Assembly (NCBI RefSeq): GCF_001427385.1
Contig: NZ_LMGJ01000012.1
Span: 186,433 to 250,432, forward strand
From: Mesorhizobium sp. Root157
GTDB taxonomy: Bacteria; Pseudomonadota; Alphaproteobacteria; Rhizobiales; Rhizobiaceae
Length of the DNA: 64,000 nucleotides
Reading direction: 5' to 3'
In this document: piece after piece, positions 9,443 to 20,927 of the stretch
Layout: every line of letters starts with the position of its first letter
Position numbering within the stretch: position 1 is the stretch's first letter
Notes under the pieces: model-generated
What the model was told of the DNA's origin: nothing
The model's database searches: none
The model's input: the letters and a program-made list of their open reading frames with translations, nothing else
Made by a program: the position numbers and the translations under genes

Positions 9443-9877
9443 ATGAACGTATCGGATAGTTGGCAATTCTGGGCGGTGCTATCCGCCGTTTTTGCAGCGC
9501 TGACGGCAATCTTCGCCAAGGTCGGCGTCGAAACCGTCAATTCCGATTTCGCCACCTTCATCCGCACCGTTGTGATCCTGGCCGTTCTCGCAGCGATCCT
9601 CTTGGCAACCGGTCAGTTTCAGCCGCTCGCTTCGATCTCATCGAAAACTTACGCGTTTCTGGCGCTGTCGGGTCTGGCGACGGGCGCGTCATGGTTATGC
9701 TACTTCCGCGCGCTGAAACTGGGGCAGGCCGCTGAGGTCGCGCCGATCGACAAGCTAAGCGTTGTGCTTGTTGCGGTGTTTGGCGTTGTCTTTCTCGGAG
9801 AACGCCTGACCGGCACGAACTGGCTTGGCGTCGGCCTTATCGCCGTTGGCGCTGTACTGGTTGCCTATCGGGTGTGA
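9443..9877 (+). CDS. Half-size EamA/DMT-type membrane transporter
   Basis: A 144-residue, very hydrophobic protein with about five membrane segments, covering a single EamA domain; full-length drug/metabolite transporters carry two. The C-terminal signature is VAPIDKLSVVLVAVFGVVFLGERL. A one-domain protein of this kind probably works as a dimer. ATG 9443 is preferred over an upstream GTG because GGGGAG lies at a proper distance. It sits 39 bases after hemW. The substrate is unknown. Confidence 0.85.
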   Translation: MNVSDSWQFWAVLSAVFAALTAIFAKVGVETVNSDFATFIRTVVILAVLAAILLATGQFQPLASISSKTYAFLALSGLATGASWLCYFRALKLGQAAEVAPIDKLSVVLVAVFGVVFLGERLTGTNWLGVGLIAVGAVLVAYRV

Positions 9878-9953
9878 TGGGGGGGCGTCGTTTCGGGCGC
9901 TCTTCGTTTCGATCCGGGACATGAAGACATCGAAGCGGTTAGGCATCGTTCGA

Positions 9954-10127
9954 TCAGCGCTCCGTCACTTTGCCGGCACGTTTGGCCTGTTGCCGCTTCT
10001 TGTACGCGACCCGTAACCATTTGAGCTTGTCGTCGCCATTGGCGGCGGATTGGTTGTTTTCCGCGGCAAAGCGCTTGCGCCCGGCATAGTAGGGCTCGAA
10101 AGCGTCTTGGATTTTCAGGCTGTCCAT
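9954..10127 (-). CDS. Small basic protein, unknown function
   Basis: A 57-residue protein rich in Lys, Arg and Asn (it ends in KKRQQAKRAGKVTER) with one aromatic patch, FEPYYAGRKRF. The start at 10127 follows GGAGGACACG, a good ribosome site; an ATG four codons upstream lacks one. It is convergent with the EamA gene and divergent from rsmI. The base content is like the chromosome. I do not recognise a family; the charge would suit nucleic-acid or ribosome binding, which is only a guess. Confidence 0.55.
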   Translation of the reverse strand: MDSLKIQDAFEPYYAGRKRFAAENNQSAANGDDKLKWLRVAYKKRQQAKRAGKVTER

Positions 10128-10274
10128 CGTGTCCTCCATAGGGAATCGATGTCTAAATCCATGGTCGCCGGTTTCGTTCCGCACTGTGGCAAAGACATGG
10201 CGGTGAGGATGGAAAATTGTGGGTTTTGCAACAAGCGCCAAGCCGTGCCAAACAGAGGCTGGCGAGGGTTTGAA

Positions 10275-11171
10275 ATGGCCGGCGAGACGAAAAGACATAG
10301 CTATGTGATCGGTTCGGCCGAAGTCCCGGTCCGGCCATTGCAGCCGGCGCTTTATCTGGTCGCTACGCCGATCGGCAATCTGGGCGACATCACGCTGCGG
10401 GCGCTGGAAACGCTGGCCGCTGCCGATATTCTCGCTTGCGAGGATACGCGCGTTTCGCGCGTCTTGCTCGACCGCTACGGCATCCGCCGGCGCACCACCG
10501 CCTATCACGAGCACAACGCAGCGGAAGCGGGGCCGAGGCTCATCGAGGCGCTGGACGCCGGTCAAAGCGTGGCGCTGATTTCCGATGCCGGCACGCCGCT
10601 GGTTTCCGATCCCGGCTACCGGCTGGTCGGCGAGGCGTTGGAACGCGGCCTGCGCGTCGTGCCGATTCCCGGGCCGTCTGCGGTGCTTGCAGCGCTTACG
10701 GCCTCCGGCCTGCCATCCGACGCTTTCATGTTCGCAGGCTTCCTGCCCGTGAAAACCGGCCAGAAACGCACCCGCCTCGAAGAGTTGCGCGCCGTGCCGG
10801 CGACCCTGATCTTCTTCGAATCGCCGCGCCGGCTGGCTGATACGCTTGTCTCGATGGCCGAAACGCTGGGCGGCGCCCGCAAGGCTGCCATCGGCCGCGA
10901 GCTTACCAAGGCATTCGAGGAAATGCGGCTGGGATCGCTGCAGGAATTGGCGGATCACTATGCCGCCGCCGACACGCCGAAGGGCGAGATCGTCATCTGC
11001 GTCGGCCCGCCGGACGCCGAGAACCGGACGCCTGCCGACATCGACAGCCTGCTTCTGTCCCTGGCCGCCGAATTACCGGCTTCCAAGGCTGCAGCCGAGG
11101 CGGCGAAGATGACCGGGACCAGCAAGCAGGATTTGTATCGCCGCCTGCTGGAACTGAAAGCGAATGGCTGA
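10275..11171 (+). CDS. rsmI: 16S rRNA 2'-O-ribose methyltransferase RsmI
   Basis: RsmI methylates the ribose of C1402 in 16S rRNA. The protein (298 residues from ATG 10275) shows [20 protein letters not shown], the ACEDTRVSR motif, YHEHNA, the SAM-site segments [15 protein letters not shown] and [16 protein letters not shown], and the FFESPRR motif. Upstream in-frame ATGs exist (for example at 10149), but the region before 10275 has no family similarity. The gene overlaps yraN by eight bases, a pairing that is widespread in bacteria. In many Rhizobiales gshB follows; here it does not. Confidence 0.95.
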   Translation: MAGETKRHSYVIGSAEVPVRPLQPALYLVATPIGNLGDITLRALETLAAADILACEDTRVSRVLLDRYGIRRRTTAYHEHNAAEAGPRLIEALDAGQSVALISDAGTPLVSDPGYRLVGEALERGLRVVPIPGPSAVLAALTASGLPSDAFMFAGFLPVKTGQKRTRLEELRAVPATLIFFESPRRLADTLVSMAETLGGARKAAIGRELTKAFEEMRLGSLQELADHYAAADTPKGEIVICVGPPDAENRTPADIDSLLLSLAAELPASKAAAEAAKMTGTSKQDLYRRLLELKANG

Positions 11172-11541
11172 CGCCACAAAGGCCAGGCGCCGCAAGGCCT
11201 ATCGGCGCGGCCATCACGGTGAAACGCTGGCCTCGCTGGCGCTGATGCTGAAAGGCTACCGCATCCTTGCCCGCCGCTATCGTACCAAACTGGGCGAGAT
11301 CGACCTTATCGCCCGGCGCGGCGACCTGATCCTCATCGTCGAGGTCAAGGCGCGGCGTTCGCTGGTCGAGGCCATGGAAGCCATAGCTCTCGAATCCGAG
11401 CGCCGCATAGAAGGTGCCGCCGACCTGTGGCTTGCACGCCAGCCGGACTACGGCCGGCTCTCGGTGCGCTTCGACATGGTCGCGATACTGCCGTGGCGCT
11501 GGCCCGTCCATGTAGAGAATATTTTCCAAGGCAGGAGTTGA
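11164..11541 (+). CDS. yraN: UPF0102 (YraN) endonuclease-like protein
   Basis: A 125-residue member of UPF0102, a small family with an endonuclease-like fold often encoded next to rsmI. Visible family features are [20 protein letters not shown], followed by the core [20 protein letters not shown], which contains the E-I-D and E-V-K residues that correspond to a PD-(D/E)XK-type active site. Its start lies inside the end of rsmI. The biological role is still unclear in the literature, so I give only the fold and the conserved residues. Confidence 0.9.
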   Translation: MADATKARRRKAYRRGHHGETLASLALMLKGYRILARRYRTKLGEIDLIARRGDLILIVEVKARRSLVEAMEAIALESERRIEGAADLWLARQPDYGRLSVRFDMVAILPWRWPVHVENIFQGRS

Positions 11542-11657
11542 GGCCGCACGTCAGGCGGTTGTATCGGGAGAAATCGATGTTGCGGGCTTGAAACCGGCGC
11601 CTGAGCCGTTTATCGGCGGGCCGCCGGTGGTTTTCATCGGCCTCCCGGAGACTGAAG

Positions 11658-11918
11658 ATGACGCTTCCCGACAGAATGAGCATCGACGAGCGCAGCCCGT
11701 TCTACAATGCCGAGGCGCTTGAGCGCGGCGTCGGCATCCTCTTCAACGGCAAGGAGCGGCAGGATGTCAGCGAATATTGCGTCAGCGAGGGCTGGATACG
11801 CGTCGCCACCCCGAAATCCAAGGATCGCTATGGCCAACCGCTGACCATCAAGCTGAAGGGCGAAGTGAAGCCTTTCGTCAAGGAATACGCAGCGCACCGG
11901 GTCAACATCACCGGCTAG
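11658..11918 (+). CDS. DUF3297 family protein
   Basis: An 86-residue protein recognised as DUF3297 from its opening SIDERSPFYNAEALERGVGI, then FNGKERQDVSEYC and a C-terminal KGEVKPFVKEY. The family is common in Proteobacteria and has no established role. It contains two Cys-poor beta-rich halves and no signal peptide, so it should be cytoplasmic. Its stop codon overlaps by four bases the stop of the convergent acylphosphatase gene. Confidence 0.85.
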   Translation: MTLPDRMSIDERSPFYNAEALERGVGILFNGKERQDVSEYCVSEGWIRVATPKSKDRYGQPLTIKLKGEVKPFVKEYAAHRVNITG

Positions 11919-12178
11919 ACGGTGATGCGGAACCCGCCCTGCGCAACGGCATTATCCGTCGCCTCTGCCCTGACATCGGCCACGACCGCCCCGCGCGGCC
12001 CTTGCCAAAACCGCTCCAGCATTGCCGTGACCGCGTCATCCGGTCCGGCTATGAGTGCCGCGACTGAGCCGTCCGGTTCGTTGCGCACCCAGCCGTCGAG
12101 GCCAAGCCGCTTGGCTTCGCCCTGCGTCCAGAAGCGGAAGCTCACGCCCTGCACGCGCCCGGTGACGCGCACCAGCAT
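11915..12178 (-). CDS. acyP: Acylphosphatase
   Basis: Acylphosphatases hydrolyse carboxyl-phosphate bonds such as that of carbamoyl phosphate. The 87-residue protein has the N-terminal signature VRVTGRVQGVSFRFWTQGEA, which holds the catalytic Arg (in the VSFR segment), and the GWVRNEPDGSVAAL strand; the catalytic Asn lies in WVRNEPDG. The ATG at 12178 has only a weak ribosome site; a TTG ten codons upstream is a possible alternative start. It lies 26 bases downstream of the P450 gene on the same strand and may be co-transcribed with it. Confidence 0.92.
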   Translation of the reverse strand: MLVRVTGRVQGVSFRFWTQGEAKRLGLDGWVRNEPDGSVAALIAGPDDAVTAMLERFWQGPRGAVVADVRAEATDNAVAQGGFRITV

Positions 12179-12204
12179 GGCTCGAGTGTTCGCGGTTTCG
12201 CGTG

Positions 12205-13572
12205 TCAACGCCGTGTCACCCGCATCGGCAGGCCGCCTTGCGGCTGTGTCGTCAGCTTCTGCACCGGCCATGGCTTCGTCTCGGCGGTCGCATCGAAGCG
12301 GAAGCGCGACAACAAAATGGCAAGCGCGATGATCGCCTCCTGCATGGCGAAGCTTGCGCCGATGCAGACGCGCGGCCCCGCACCGAACGGCAGATACTGG
12401 AAGCGGTCGATCTTTTCGCGGTTTCCCGGATGGAAGCGCTCGGGCATGAAGGCGTCTGGCCTATCCCACAGCTTGCGGTGGCGATGGATGACCCACGGCA
12501 TCACCAGCACCGCTGCTTTCGGCGGGATGTACAGATCCTTGTAGTGCTCCGGTTCGATCGGCTCGCGGTTGATCGAGGGGGCGGGTGGATAGAGCCTGAG
12601 CGCCTCGTCGAAGGCGGCGCGGGTCAGCGGCATGGCGTCCAGCCATCTGGTCGGATCTGGTTCGCTGGCCAGCACCGCGTCGATCTCTCGTTCGATCGGC
12701 TCGCGCTCCCACGGCGCTTCGGCCAGGCAATAAAGTGTCCATCCGAGCGCACGCGCCGTGGTTTCGTGGCCGGCCCCGATGAAGGTGATGATGTTGTCCT
12801 CGATCTCCGCGCGCGTCAGCCCGTCCTGTCCCTCGGCGCGCAACAGCAGCGTCAGAAAGTCCTGCGGCGCGCCGCCCGGATCACGCTTCAGCCGCGCCTC
12901 GCGCATCGACACCGTGTCGGTGACGATCTTGCGGAAATAGGCCATGGTCTTGCGTCCGCGAATGCGGGTCAGGCGCGGCATCCAGTCGGGCGCGCGCAGA
13001 AGGTCGAGCGGATCGACCCGGCCCATGGTTTCCAGCAGGCGGTCTATATCCTGCGCGAACGTGCCTTTCTCACCGGCGATCTCGCCCGAAAACAGCGTTT
13101 CGGCCAGGATATCGTAGGTCAGCATGGTCATGTCGTGGGCGATGTCGGAGACCACGCCGTCTTCGTAGCGCTCCACGAATTCCAGCGTCCGTTTCAGCAT
13201 CGGCTGCGCAAAGCCGAAGATGTTGCGCGGCGTGAACACCGGCGCCATCGCCTTGCGCGAGCGCTTCCACACCTCTCCCTCGGCGGTCAGCAGGCCGTCG
13301 CGCAGAATCGGGCGCAGAATCTTCTGGCGCACCGCCGCCATCTTGTAGTTCTTGGCGTTGTCCACCAGAACGTGCCGGATCAGGCCCGGATCGTTGGCAA
13401 TCACCAGCGGTCCTCCCACTCCGGTCACCGAAATCCACGGTTCGTTGTAGGAAGGCTCTCCCCACAGTTCGAGCGGATTGCTGTAGACAATGCGGATCAT
13501 CTCCAGCGTCGAAGGCGGCACGGAGCGCGGCTTCGGCGCCGGCGGCACGAATGGGGCAGGTTTTGCGTCCAT
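12205..13572 (-). CDS. Cytochrome P450
   Basis: A 455-residue soluble P450 mono-oxygenase. The heme-binding loop FGAGPRVCIG has the ligand Cys at residue 403, the I-helix oxygen-activation motif is GAGHETTA, and the K-helix is EALRLYPP in place of the usual ExxR form ETLR, still keeping Glu and Arg. The N-terminus (PPAPKPRSVPP) has no membrane anchor. The sequence resembles long-chain-type bacterial P450s of the CYP102/CYP4-like class, without a fused reductase. No ferredoxin gene is adjacent; a flavin reductase gene lies divergently upstream, but that partnership is only a guess. The substrate is unknown. Confidence 0.95.
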   Translation of the reverse strand: MDAKPAPFVPPAPKPRSVPPSTLEMIRIVYSNPLELWGEPSYNEPWISVTGVGGPLVIANDPGLIRHVLVDNAKNYKMAAVRQKILRPILRDGLLTAEGEVWKRSRKAMAPVFTPRNIFGFAQPMLKRTLEFVERYEDGVVSDIAHDMTMLTYDILAETLFSGEIAGEKGTFAQDIDRLLETMGRVDPLDLLRAPDWMPRLTRIRGRKTMAYFRKIVTDTVSMREARLKRDPGGAPQDFLTLLLRAEGQDGLTRAEIEDNIITFIGAGHETTARALGWTLYCLAEAPWEREPIEREIDAVLASEPDPTRWLDAMPLTRAAFDEALRLYPPAPSINREPIEPEHYKDLYIPPKAAVLVMPWVIHRHRKLWDRPDAFMPERFHPGNREKIDRFQYLPFGAGPRVCIGASFAMQEAIIALAILLSRFRFDATAETKPWPVQKLTTQPQGGLPMRVTRR

Positions 13573-13730
13573 GGTCTGCTCCCTTCAAGCGCCGAATGTA
13601 GGAGGCGGCGGGCAAGGCGTCCATAGGGCGGGCGGCGTGCGGTTACGCAAAGGTGCCTTCTTGAAGGTGGGGCTGTTGGCCTCTATTTCACGGTCACCAT
13701 AAGATACTGCCATTGAAAAGGGATTCAGCC

Positions 13731-16944
<3,214 letters not shown>

Positions 16945-16964
16945 TTGTCTGGCATGATTGCCTT

Positions 16965-16995
16965 CTCACCCGGTCCGCATTGCGGATCGGGTGAG
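16965..16995. terminator. Hairpin between convergent gyrB and binding-protein genes
   Basis: CTCACCCG (16965-16972) pairs with CGGGTGAG (16988-16995), extended inside by GTCCGCA and its near complement, giving a strong stem-loop 21 bases after the gyrB stop. There is no T-run, so it may act as a bidirectional or RNA-stabilising hairpin rather than a classical terminator. Confidence 0.5.
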
Positions 16996-17024
16996 CAAGC
17001 GCCGCGTGTTTCGCAGCGAGAGGT

Positions 17025-17792
17025 CTACTGCGGCCGCAGTTCGAAGCTGAAATATTTGTCCGCGATCGTCTTGAAGGTGCCGTTGGCGATGATGCCGTCG
17101 AGCGCGGTGTTGATGCCGTCGGCGAGCGCTGCCTCGTCCTTGCGCACCGCAATGCCGATCTCGGTGCCGAGCGCGGCATCGGTGATGTTGCCGCCGATCT
17201 GCTCATAGGCGCCAACCCCGCCGTTCGCTTCCATCCACGGCACCATGGCCGGTGCTTCTGCGAACACGGCGTCCAGCCGGCCGTTCTGGAAATCGAGGAA
17301 CATCTCGTCGCTCGACGGATAGCCGTGAAGCTCGATGGCGTTGCCGAACTGGTCGCGCAGCCAGTGTTCGTGCGTGGTGGCGGCCTGGACGCCGATGGCC
17401 CGGTCTTTCAGGCCTTCACTGGAGAAATTGAGGCCGCTCCCCTTGTTGGCGATCATCATGCCGTAGGAGAAATAGTAGGGCTTTGAAAACAGAACCTGTT
17501 GCTTGCGCTCGGCGGTAATGGTCATCGACGACATGAGCACGTCGAACTTGCCCGCCTGCAGCGCGGGGATGAGGCCATCCCACTGCACCACGACCCACTC
17601 GCATCGGCGCTGGAGCCGCGGGCAGATCGCCTCGCCGACATCGACATCGAAGCCCTCGACCTTGCCGGCCGCATCGACGGAATTGAACGGCGGGTAGGCA
17701 CCCTCAACCCCCATCTTCAGCGGCGGGTCATCGGCTCGCGTTGCGGTGCTTGCCAGAATGAGACCTAACGCAATGAGGGCGGTTAGCTTCAC
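17025..17792 (-). CDS. Periplasmic amino-acid-binding protein of an ABC importer
   Basis: A 255-residue solute-binding protein of the SBP_bac_3 family, which delivers polar amino acids (lysine/arginine/ornithine type) to an ABC importer. The first 20 residues form a Sec signal peptide ending STATRA. The motifs GVEGAYPPFNSVDAAGKVEGFDVDV (first lobe), WDGLIPALQAGKFDVLMSSM and RKQQVLFSKPYY are characteristic of basic-amino-acid binders. No permease or ATPase gene is beside it, so it is an orphan binding protein, perhaps serving a distant importer or a sensor. It is convergent with gyrB. Confidence 0.92.
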   Translation of the reverse strand: MKLTALIALGLILASTATRADDPPLKMGVEGAYPPFNSVDAAGKVEGFDVDVGEAICPRLQRRCEWVVVQWDGLIPALQAGKFDVLMSSMTITAERKQQVLFSKPYYFSYGMMIANKGSGLNFSSEGLKDRAIGVQAATTHEHWLRDQFGNAIELHGYPSSDEMFLDFQNGRLDAVFAEAPAMVPWMEANGGVGAYEQIGGNITDAALGTEIGIAVRKDEAALADGINTALDGIIANGTFKTIADKYFSFELRPQ

Positions 17793-17968
17793 TGTTTTTC
17801 CTTGTTTGGCTTGTTGTTGCGTACCGGCGTGACGAAGCTGGGCCCTGGAAACGTTCGGCGTTCAGCAACGCCGCCCGTCCTGCCAAGTGCCCGCACTTCT
17901 GTTAATTTAGAATGTACGCATAATACAACCCGGAAATCGATCCCGACTTCCGGGCTAAGCCCCTGGTC

Positions 17969-18535
17969 TTAGTCTTTGGCGCGTTCCACATAGGCGCCAT
18001 CGGCGGTCATGACGACGATGCGCGTACCCACGGCGATGTGGGGCGGGACGGTGGTTTTCACGCCGTTCGAAAGGATCGCCGGCTTGTAGGAAGACGAGGC
18101 GGTCTGGCCCTTGGTGGTCGGCTCGGTGTCGACGACTTCGTAGATGGCGCGCTGCGGCAGGACCAGCGCGATGCCGACGCCTTCATACACCGACAGCGTT
18201 ACCGCCATACCTTCCTGCAGATAGGGAGCCTGGTCGCCCACCACGTCCTCGGTCACGGCGACCTGGTCGTAGGTTTCCGGGTTCATGAAATGGAAGCCTT
18301 CGCCGTCATGATAGAGGAACGTATGTTCGCGATCCTCGACATGGGCGCGCTCGACCTGTTCGGTCGTGCGGTAGCGTTCGGAAACCTTCACGCCGTCGGA
18401 AATGCGGCGCATGTCGAGTTGGGTGACCGGCGTGCCCTTGCCAGGATGGATATTCTCGGCAAAGAGGATCACATAGAGCTTGCCGTCTCTTTCGACGACA
18501 TTGCCTTTACGGAGGGAACTGGCAATTACCTTCAC
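17969..18535 (-). CDS. efp: Translation elongation factor P
   Basis: EF-P rescues ribosomes stalled at consecutive prolines. The protein is 188 residues when started at GTG 18535, which follows AGGAAG; a longer reading from 18586 has no family similarity. The loop [12 protein letters not shown] carries Lys33, the residue equivalent to the beta-lysylated Lys34 of Escherichia coli, and the region ends with the RTTEQVERA and [19 protein letters not shown] segments. The divergent neighbour is epmA, the ligase that attaches lysine to this residue, so modification by the EpmA pathway is expected. Confidence 0.97.
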   Translation of the reverse strand: MKVIASSLRKGNVVERDGKLYVILFAENIHPGKGTPVTQLDMRRISDGVKVSERYRTTEQVERAHVEDREHTFLYHDGEGFHFMNPETYDQVAVTEDVVGDQAPYLQEGMAVTLSVYEGVGIALVLPQRAIYEVVDTEPTTKGQTASSSYKPAILSNGVKTTVPPHIAVGTRIVVMTADGAYVERAKD

Positions 18536-18652
18536 AAGCGTTCTTCCTGAAATATTGCGTTGCGGCCAATCGGCTGTCGCAGCCATCGTGCGCGCTTTAC
18601 CCTATCCGCGCGGCAATCGCCAGCCACCCCTTGAACCCGTGTCCGCACAATC

Positions 18653-19720
18653 ATGATCGAAGCTTCGCCCTGGTGGACACCGCATGTCCACGCCGACCGC
18701 CGGCCGCGCCTTTTGCTGCGCAACAGGGTTGCCGCCGCGATCCGCAGCTTTCTGGCCGATCAGGACTTCATCGAGATCGATGCTGCCGCCCTTCAGATAT
18801 CGCCCGGCAATGAAACCCACCTCAGTGCCTTTGCCACCGCGGAAATCCGCTCCGACGGCACCGCGCAACCGTTCTATCTGCACACCTCGCCGGAATTCGC
18901 CTGCAAGAAACTGCTGGCGGCAGGCGAAAAGCGCATCTTCAGCTTCGGTCCGGTCTGGCGCAATCGCGAGCGCAGCGCCCTTCATCATCCCGAATTCACC
19001 ATGCTGGAATGGTATCGCGTCGGTGAATCCTATCAAAGCCTGATGCAGGATTGCGCCGCGCTACTTTCGCTCGCCGCAGAAAAGGCCGGCGCCGCCCGCT
19101 TCTCGTTCAGGAACCGCGAGGCCGATCCCCATGCCGAGCCGGAGCGACTGACGGTTGCCGAAGCGTTCGACCGTCATGCCGGCATCGACCTGCTTTCGAC
19201 CGTCGCGCCAGACGGATCGACGGATCGCGACACCCTTCATGCCGCTCTGGTCAAGTCTGGCCTGCGCACCGCGCCCGACGACACCTGGTCCGACCTTTAC
19301 AGCCGCGTCATGGTGGAGTGCGTCGAACCGGCGCTGGGCATCGGCCGCGCCACCGTGCTTTGCGAATATCCAATCGTCGAGGCTGCCCTTGCGCGCCCCG
19401 CGCCGCACGACCCGCGCGTGGCCGAGCGCTTCGAGCTTTACTGCTGCGGCGTCGAACTTGCCAACGGCTTCGGCGAACTCACCGATCCTGTCGAACAGCG
19501 CAAGCGCTTCGAGGCCGACATGGACGAGAAGGAGCGCATCTATGGCGAGCGCTACCCGATTGACGAGGGTTTCCTGTCGGCTCTCGCCATCATGCCGGAG
19601 GCCAGCGGCATTGCATTGGGCTTCGATCGGCTGGTGATGCTGGCTGTGGGTGCAGCCCGCATCGAGGACGTCATCTGGACGCCGGTCGCGGATCCGGCCG
19701 TGGCGTCCACGAAGGTCTAG
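18653..19720 (+). CDS. epmA: EF-P beta-lysine ligase EpmA (GenX/PoxA)
   Basis: EpmA is a truncated class II lysyl-tRNA synthetase that attaches (R)-beta-lysine to EF-P. The 355-residue protein lacks the anticodon-binding domain and starts directly in the catalytic core: motif 2 is FSFGPVWRNRERSALHHPEF with TMLEWY, and motif 3 is GIALGFDRLVMLAVG. The binding-site segment ELYCCGVELANGFGEL matches the family. It diverges from efp with 117 bases between the start codons. EpmB, the aminomutase that makes beta-lysine, usually lies nearby in related genomes but is not in this window. Confidence 0.95.
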   Translation: MIEASPWWTPHVHADRRPRLLLRNRVAAAIRSFLADQDFIEIDAAALQISPGNETHLSAFATAEIRSDGTAQPFYLHTSPEFACKKLLAAGEKRIFSFGPVWRNRERSALHHPEFTMLEWYRVGESYQSLMQDCAALLSLAAEKAGAARFSFRNREADPHAEPERLTVAEAFDRHAGIDLLSTVAPDGSTDRDTLHAALVKSGLRTAPDDTWSDLYSRVMVECVEPALGIGRATVLCEYPIVEAALARPAPHDPRVAERFELYCCGVELANGFGELTDPVEQRKRFEADMDEKERIYGERYPIDEGFLSALAIMPEASGIALGFDRLVMLAVGAARIEDVIWTPVADPAVASTKV

Positions 19721-19778
19721 CACCCACCTCACCGCCCCGCTGAGGGGAAACCCGGACTGCAATGATTTGGCCTGCCGC

Positions 19779-19804
19779 GGAACAGAAGTCCGACCGGCGC
19801 ATTA
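19779..19804 (+). promoter_or_regulatory. Near-match EcfG-type promoter before the 25-residue peptide
   Basis: GGAAC (19779-19783) is followed after 16 bases by CATT (19800-19803), one base off the EcfG -10 core CGTT. The -10 element lies about 40 bases before the ATG of the small membrane peptide, a normal distance. On its own this is suggestive only; it gains weight from the two perfect matches elsewhere in the window. Confidence 0.35.
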
Positions 19805-19842
19805 TGCCGGTGTCACAGGCTTTTTCTTTCAGGAGGTTTTTT

Positions 19843-19920
19843 ATGGGTCGCGGTATTCTACTCTGGCTACTTGGGATTCCGATCCCGATCATCATCCTCA
19901 TCCTCCTTTTCGTGCGGTAG
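19843..19920 (+). CDS. 25-residue hydrophobic membrane peptide
   Basis: A tiny gene with an excellent ribosome site, AGGAGG (19831-19836), six bases before ATG. The peptide starts MGRGILLWLLGIPIPIIILI and ends LLFVR: a positively charged first turn, one uninterrupted membrane segment with a Pro-Ile-Pro kink, and a final Arg. Its stop codon is nine bases before the ATG of the next membrane protein gene, so the two are probably coupled. I recall near-identical short peptides in rhizobia but cannot name a family. A role as partner or regulator of the following protein is inference. Confidence 0.7.
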   Translation: MGRGILLWLLGIPIPIIILILLFVR

Positions 19921-19929
19921 GTGGATGCC

Positions 19930-20847
19930 ATGCAGTCAACCGTCTCCGCAGTGGAACTCGCTACCCCGACAGAATCGTCGTCGCCCGCCGTCAGTTGGGG
20001 GCCGATCATCGCCGGCGCTTTCGCGGCCGCGACGCTGACATTCGTCCTGATGCTGCTCGGCTCCGGTCTTGGCCTTTCCATGGTGTCGCCATGGTCTGGC
20101 TCGGGCGCAAGCGTCACCACCTTCGCCGTTTCCACCGCCGTCTGGCTGATCGTCGTGCAATGGCTGTCGTCCGGCTTCGGCGGTTATCTGACCGGACGGC
20201 TTCGCACCAGATGGGTGGGTATCCATACCGACGAGACCTATTTTCGAGATACTGCCCATGGTTTCCTGGCGTGGGCGCTCGCCACGCTTTTGATGGTCGG
20301 GGTTTTGGGTTCCGCCCTTACCTCCGTCATAGGCGGCGGCGTGCAGGCGGCTTCGACCGTCGTCTCGGGGGCCGCACAGGGCGCATCGACAGTGGCGGCA
20401 TCAAGCGGCGCCGGCGAACAGGCAGGCGACGCAACGTCCTACTTCATCGATTCGCTGTTCCGGCCGGCCGACGCATCCAGGCTGTCGGCTCCCGGTGCCG
20501 AGGGCGACGCGGCGGCAACCGCGCAAGCCTCGCGCATCCTCATTGCCAGCGCGGCTGAAGGCCAGGTCTCCGACGAAGACAAGGCCTATCTGGCCCAGCT
20601 TGTAGCGTCACGGACCGGCCTTTCGGCAGCGGACGCCACGGCGCGGGTGGATGCGATGCTTGCCAGGGTGGCGGACGCCAAGGTCAAGGCCCAGCAGGCC
20701 GCCGATACGGCCCGCAAGGCAGGCGCCACCTTCTCGCTGATCGGCGCTCTGTCGCTGGTCATCGGCGCGTTCATCGCCAGTGCCGCTGCGGTCCTCGGCG
20801 GCCGCCAGCGTGACGACGACGAGGCGCTCTTCCTGAGCAGACGCTAG
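19930..20847 (+). CDS. Polytopic membrane protein ('PhnA-like'), unknown function
   Basis: A 305-residue protein. Hydrophobic segments lie at about residues 25-50, 65-90 and 110-135, and a fourth at 265-290 near the C-terminus; between the third and fourth is a long Ala/Ser-rich stretch with predicted helices (residues 140-255). The opening SWGPIIAGAFAAATLTFVLM recalls proteins annotated as 'PhnA-like' in rhizobia, a label not based on phosphonate activity. ATG 19930 follows AGGTGGA; a GTG three codons upstream is less likely. It is coupled to the 25-residue peptide gene and ends before a strong terminator. The possible stress promoter suggests a role in envelope stress. Confidence 0.75.
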   Translation: MQSTVSAVELATPTESSSPAVSWGPIIAGAFAAATLTFVLMLLGSGLGLSMVSPWSGSGASVTTFAVSTAVWLIVVQWLSSGFGGYLTGRLRTRWVGIHTDETYFRDTAHGFLAWALATLLMVGVLGSALTSVIGGGVQAASTVVSGAAQGASTVAASSGAGEQAGDATSYFIDSLFRPADASRLSAPGAEGDAAATAQASRILIASAAEGQVSDEDKAYLAQLVASRTGLSAADATARVDAMLARVADAKVKAQQAADTARKAGATFSLIGALSLVIGAFIASAAAVLGGRQRDDDEALFLSRR

Positions 20848-20875
20848 AGCCGCTCTATGCGTTACGACATCCGAC

Positions 20876-20906
20876 AAAAAAGCCCGGCGGAGATGCCGGG
20901 CTTTTT
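20876..20906. terminator. Rho-independent terminator, both directions
   Basis: AAAAAAGCCCGGC (20876-20888) pairs perfectly with GCCGGGCTTTTT (20895-20906) around a six-base loop. The stem is GC-rich and flanked by A and T runs, so it can stop transcription of the 'PhnA-like' gene from the left and of pntB from the right. Confidence 0.9.
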
Positions 20907-20927
20907 CGTGGTCGTGATCCGGGCTGT

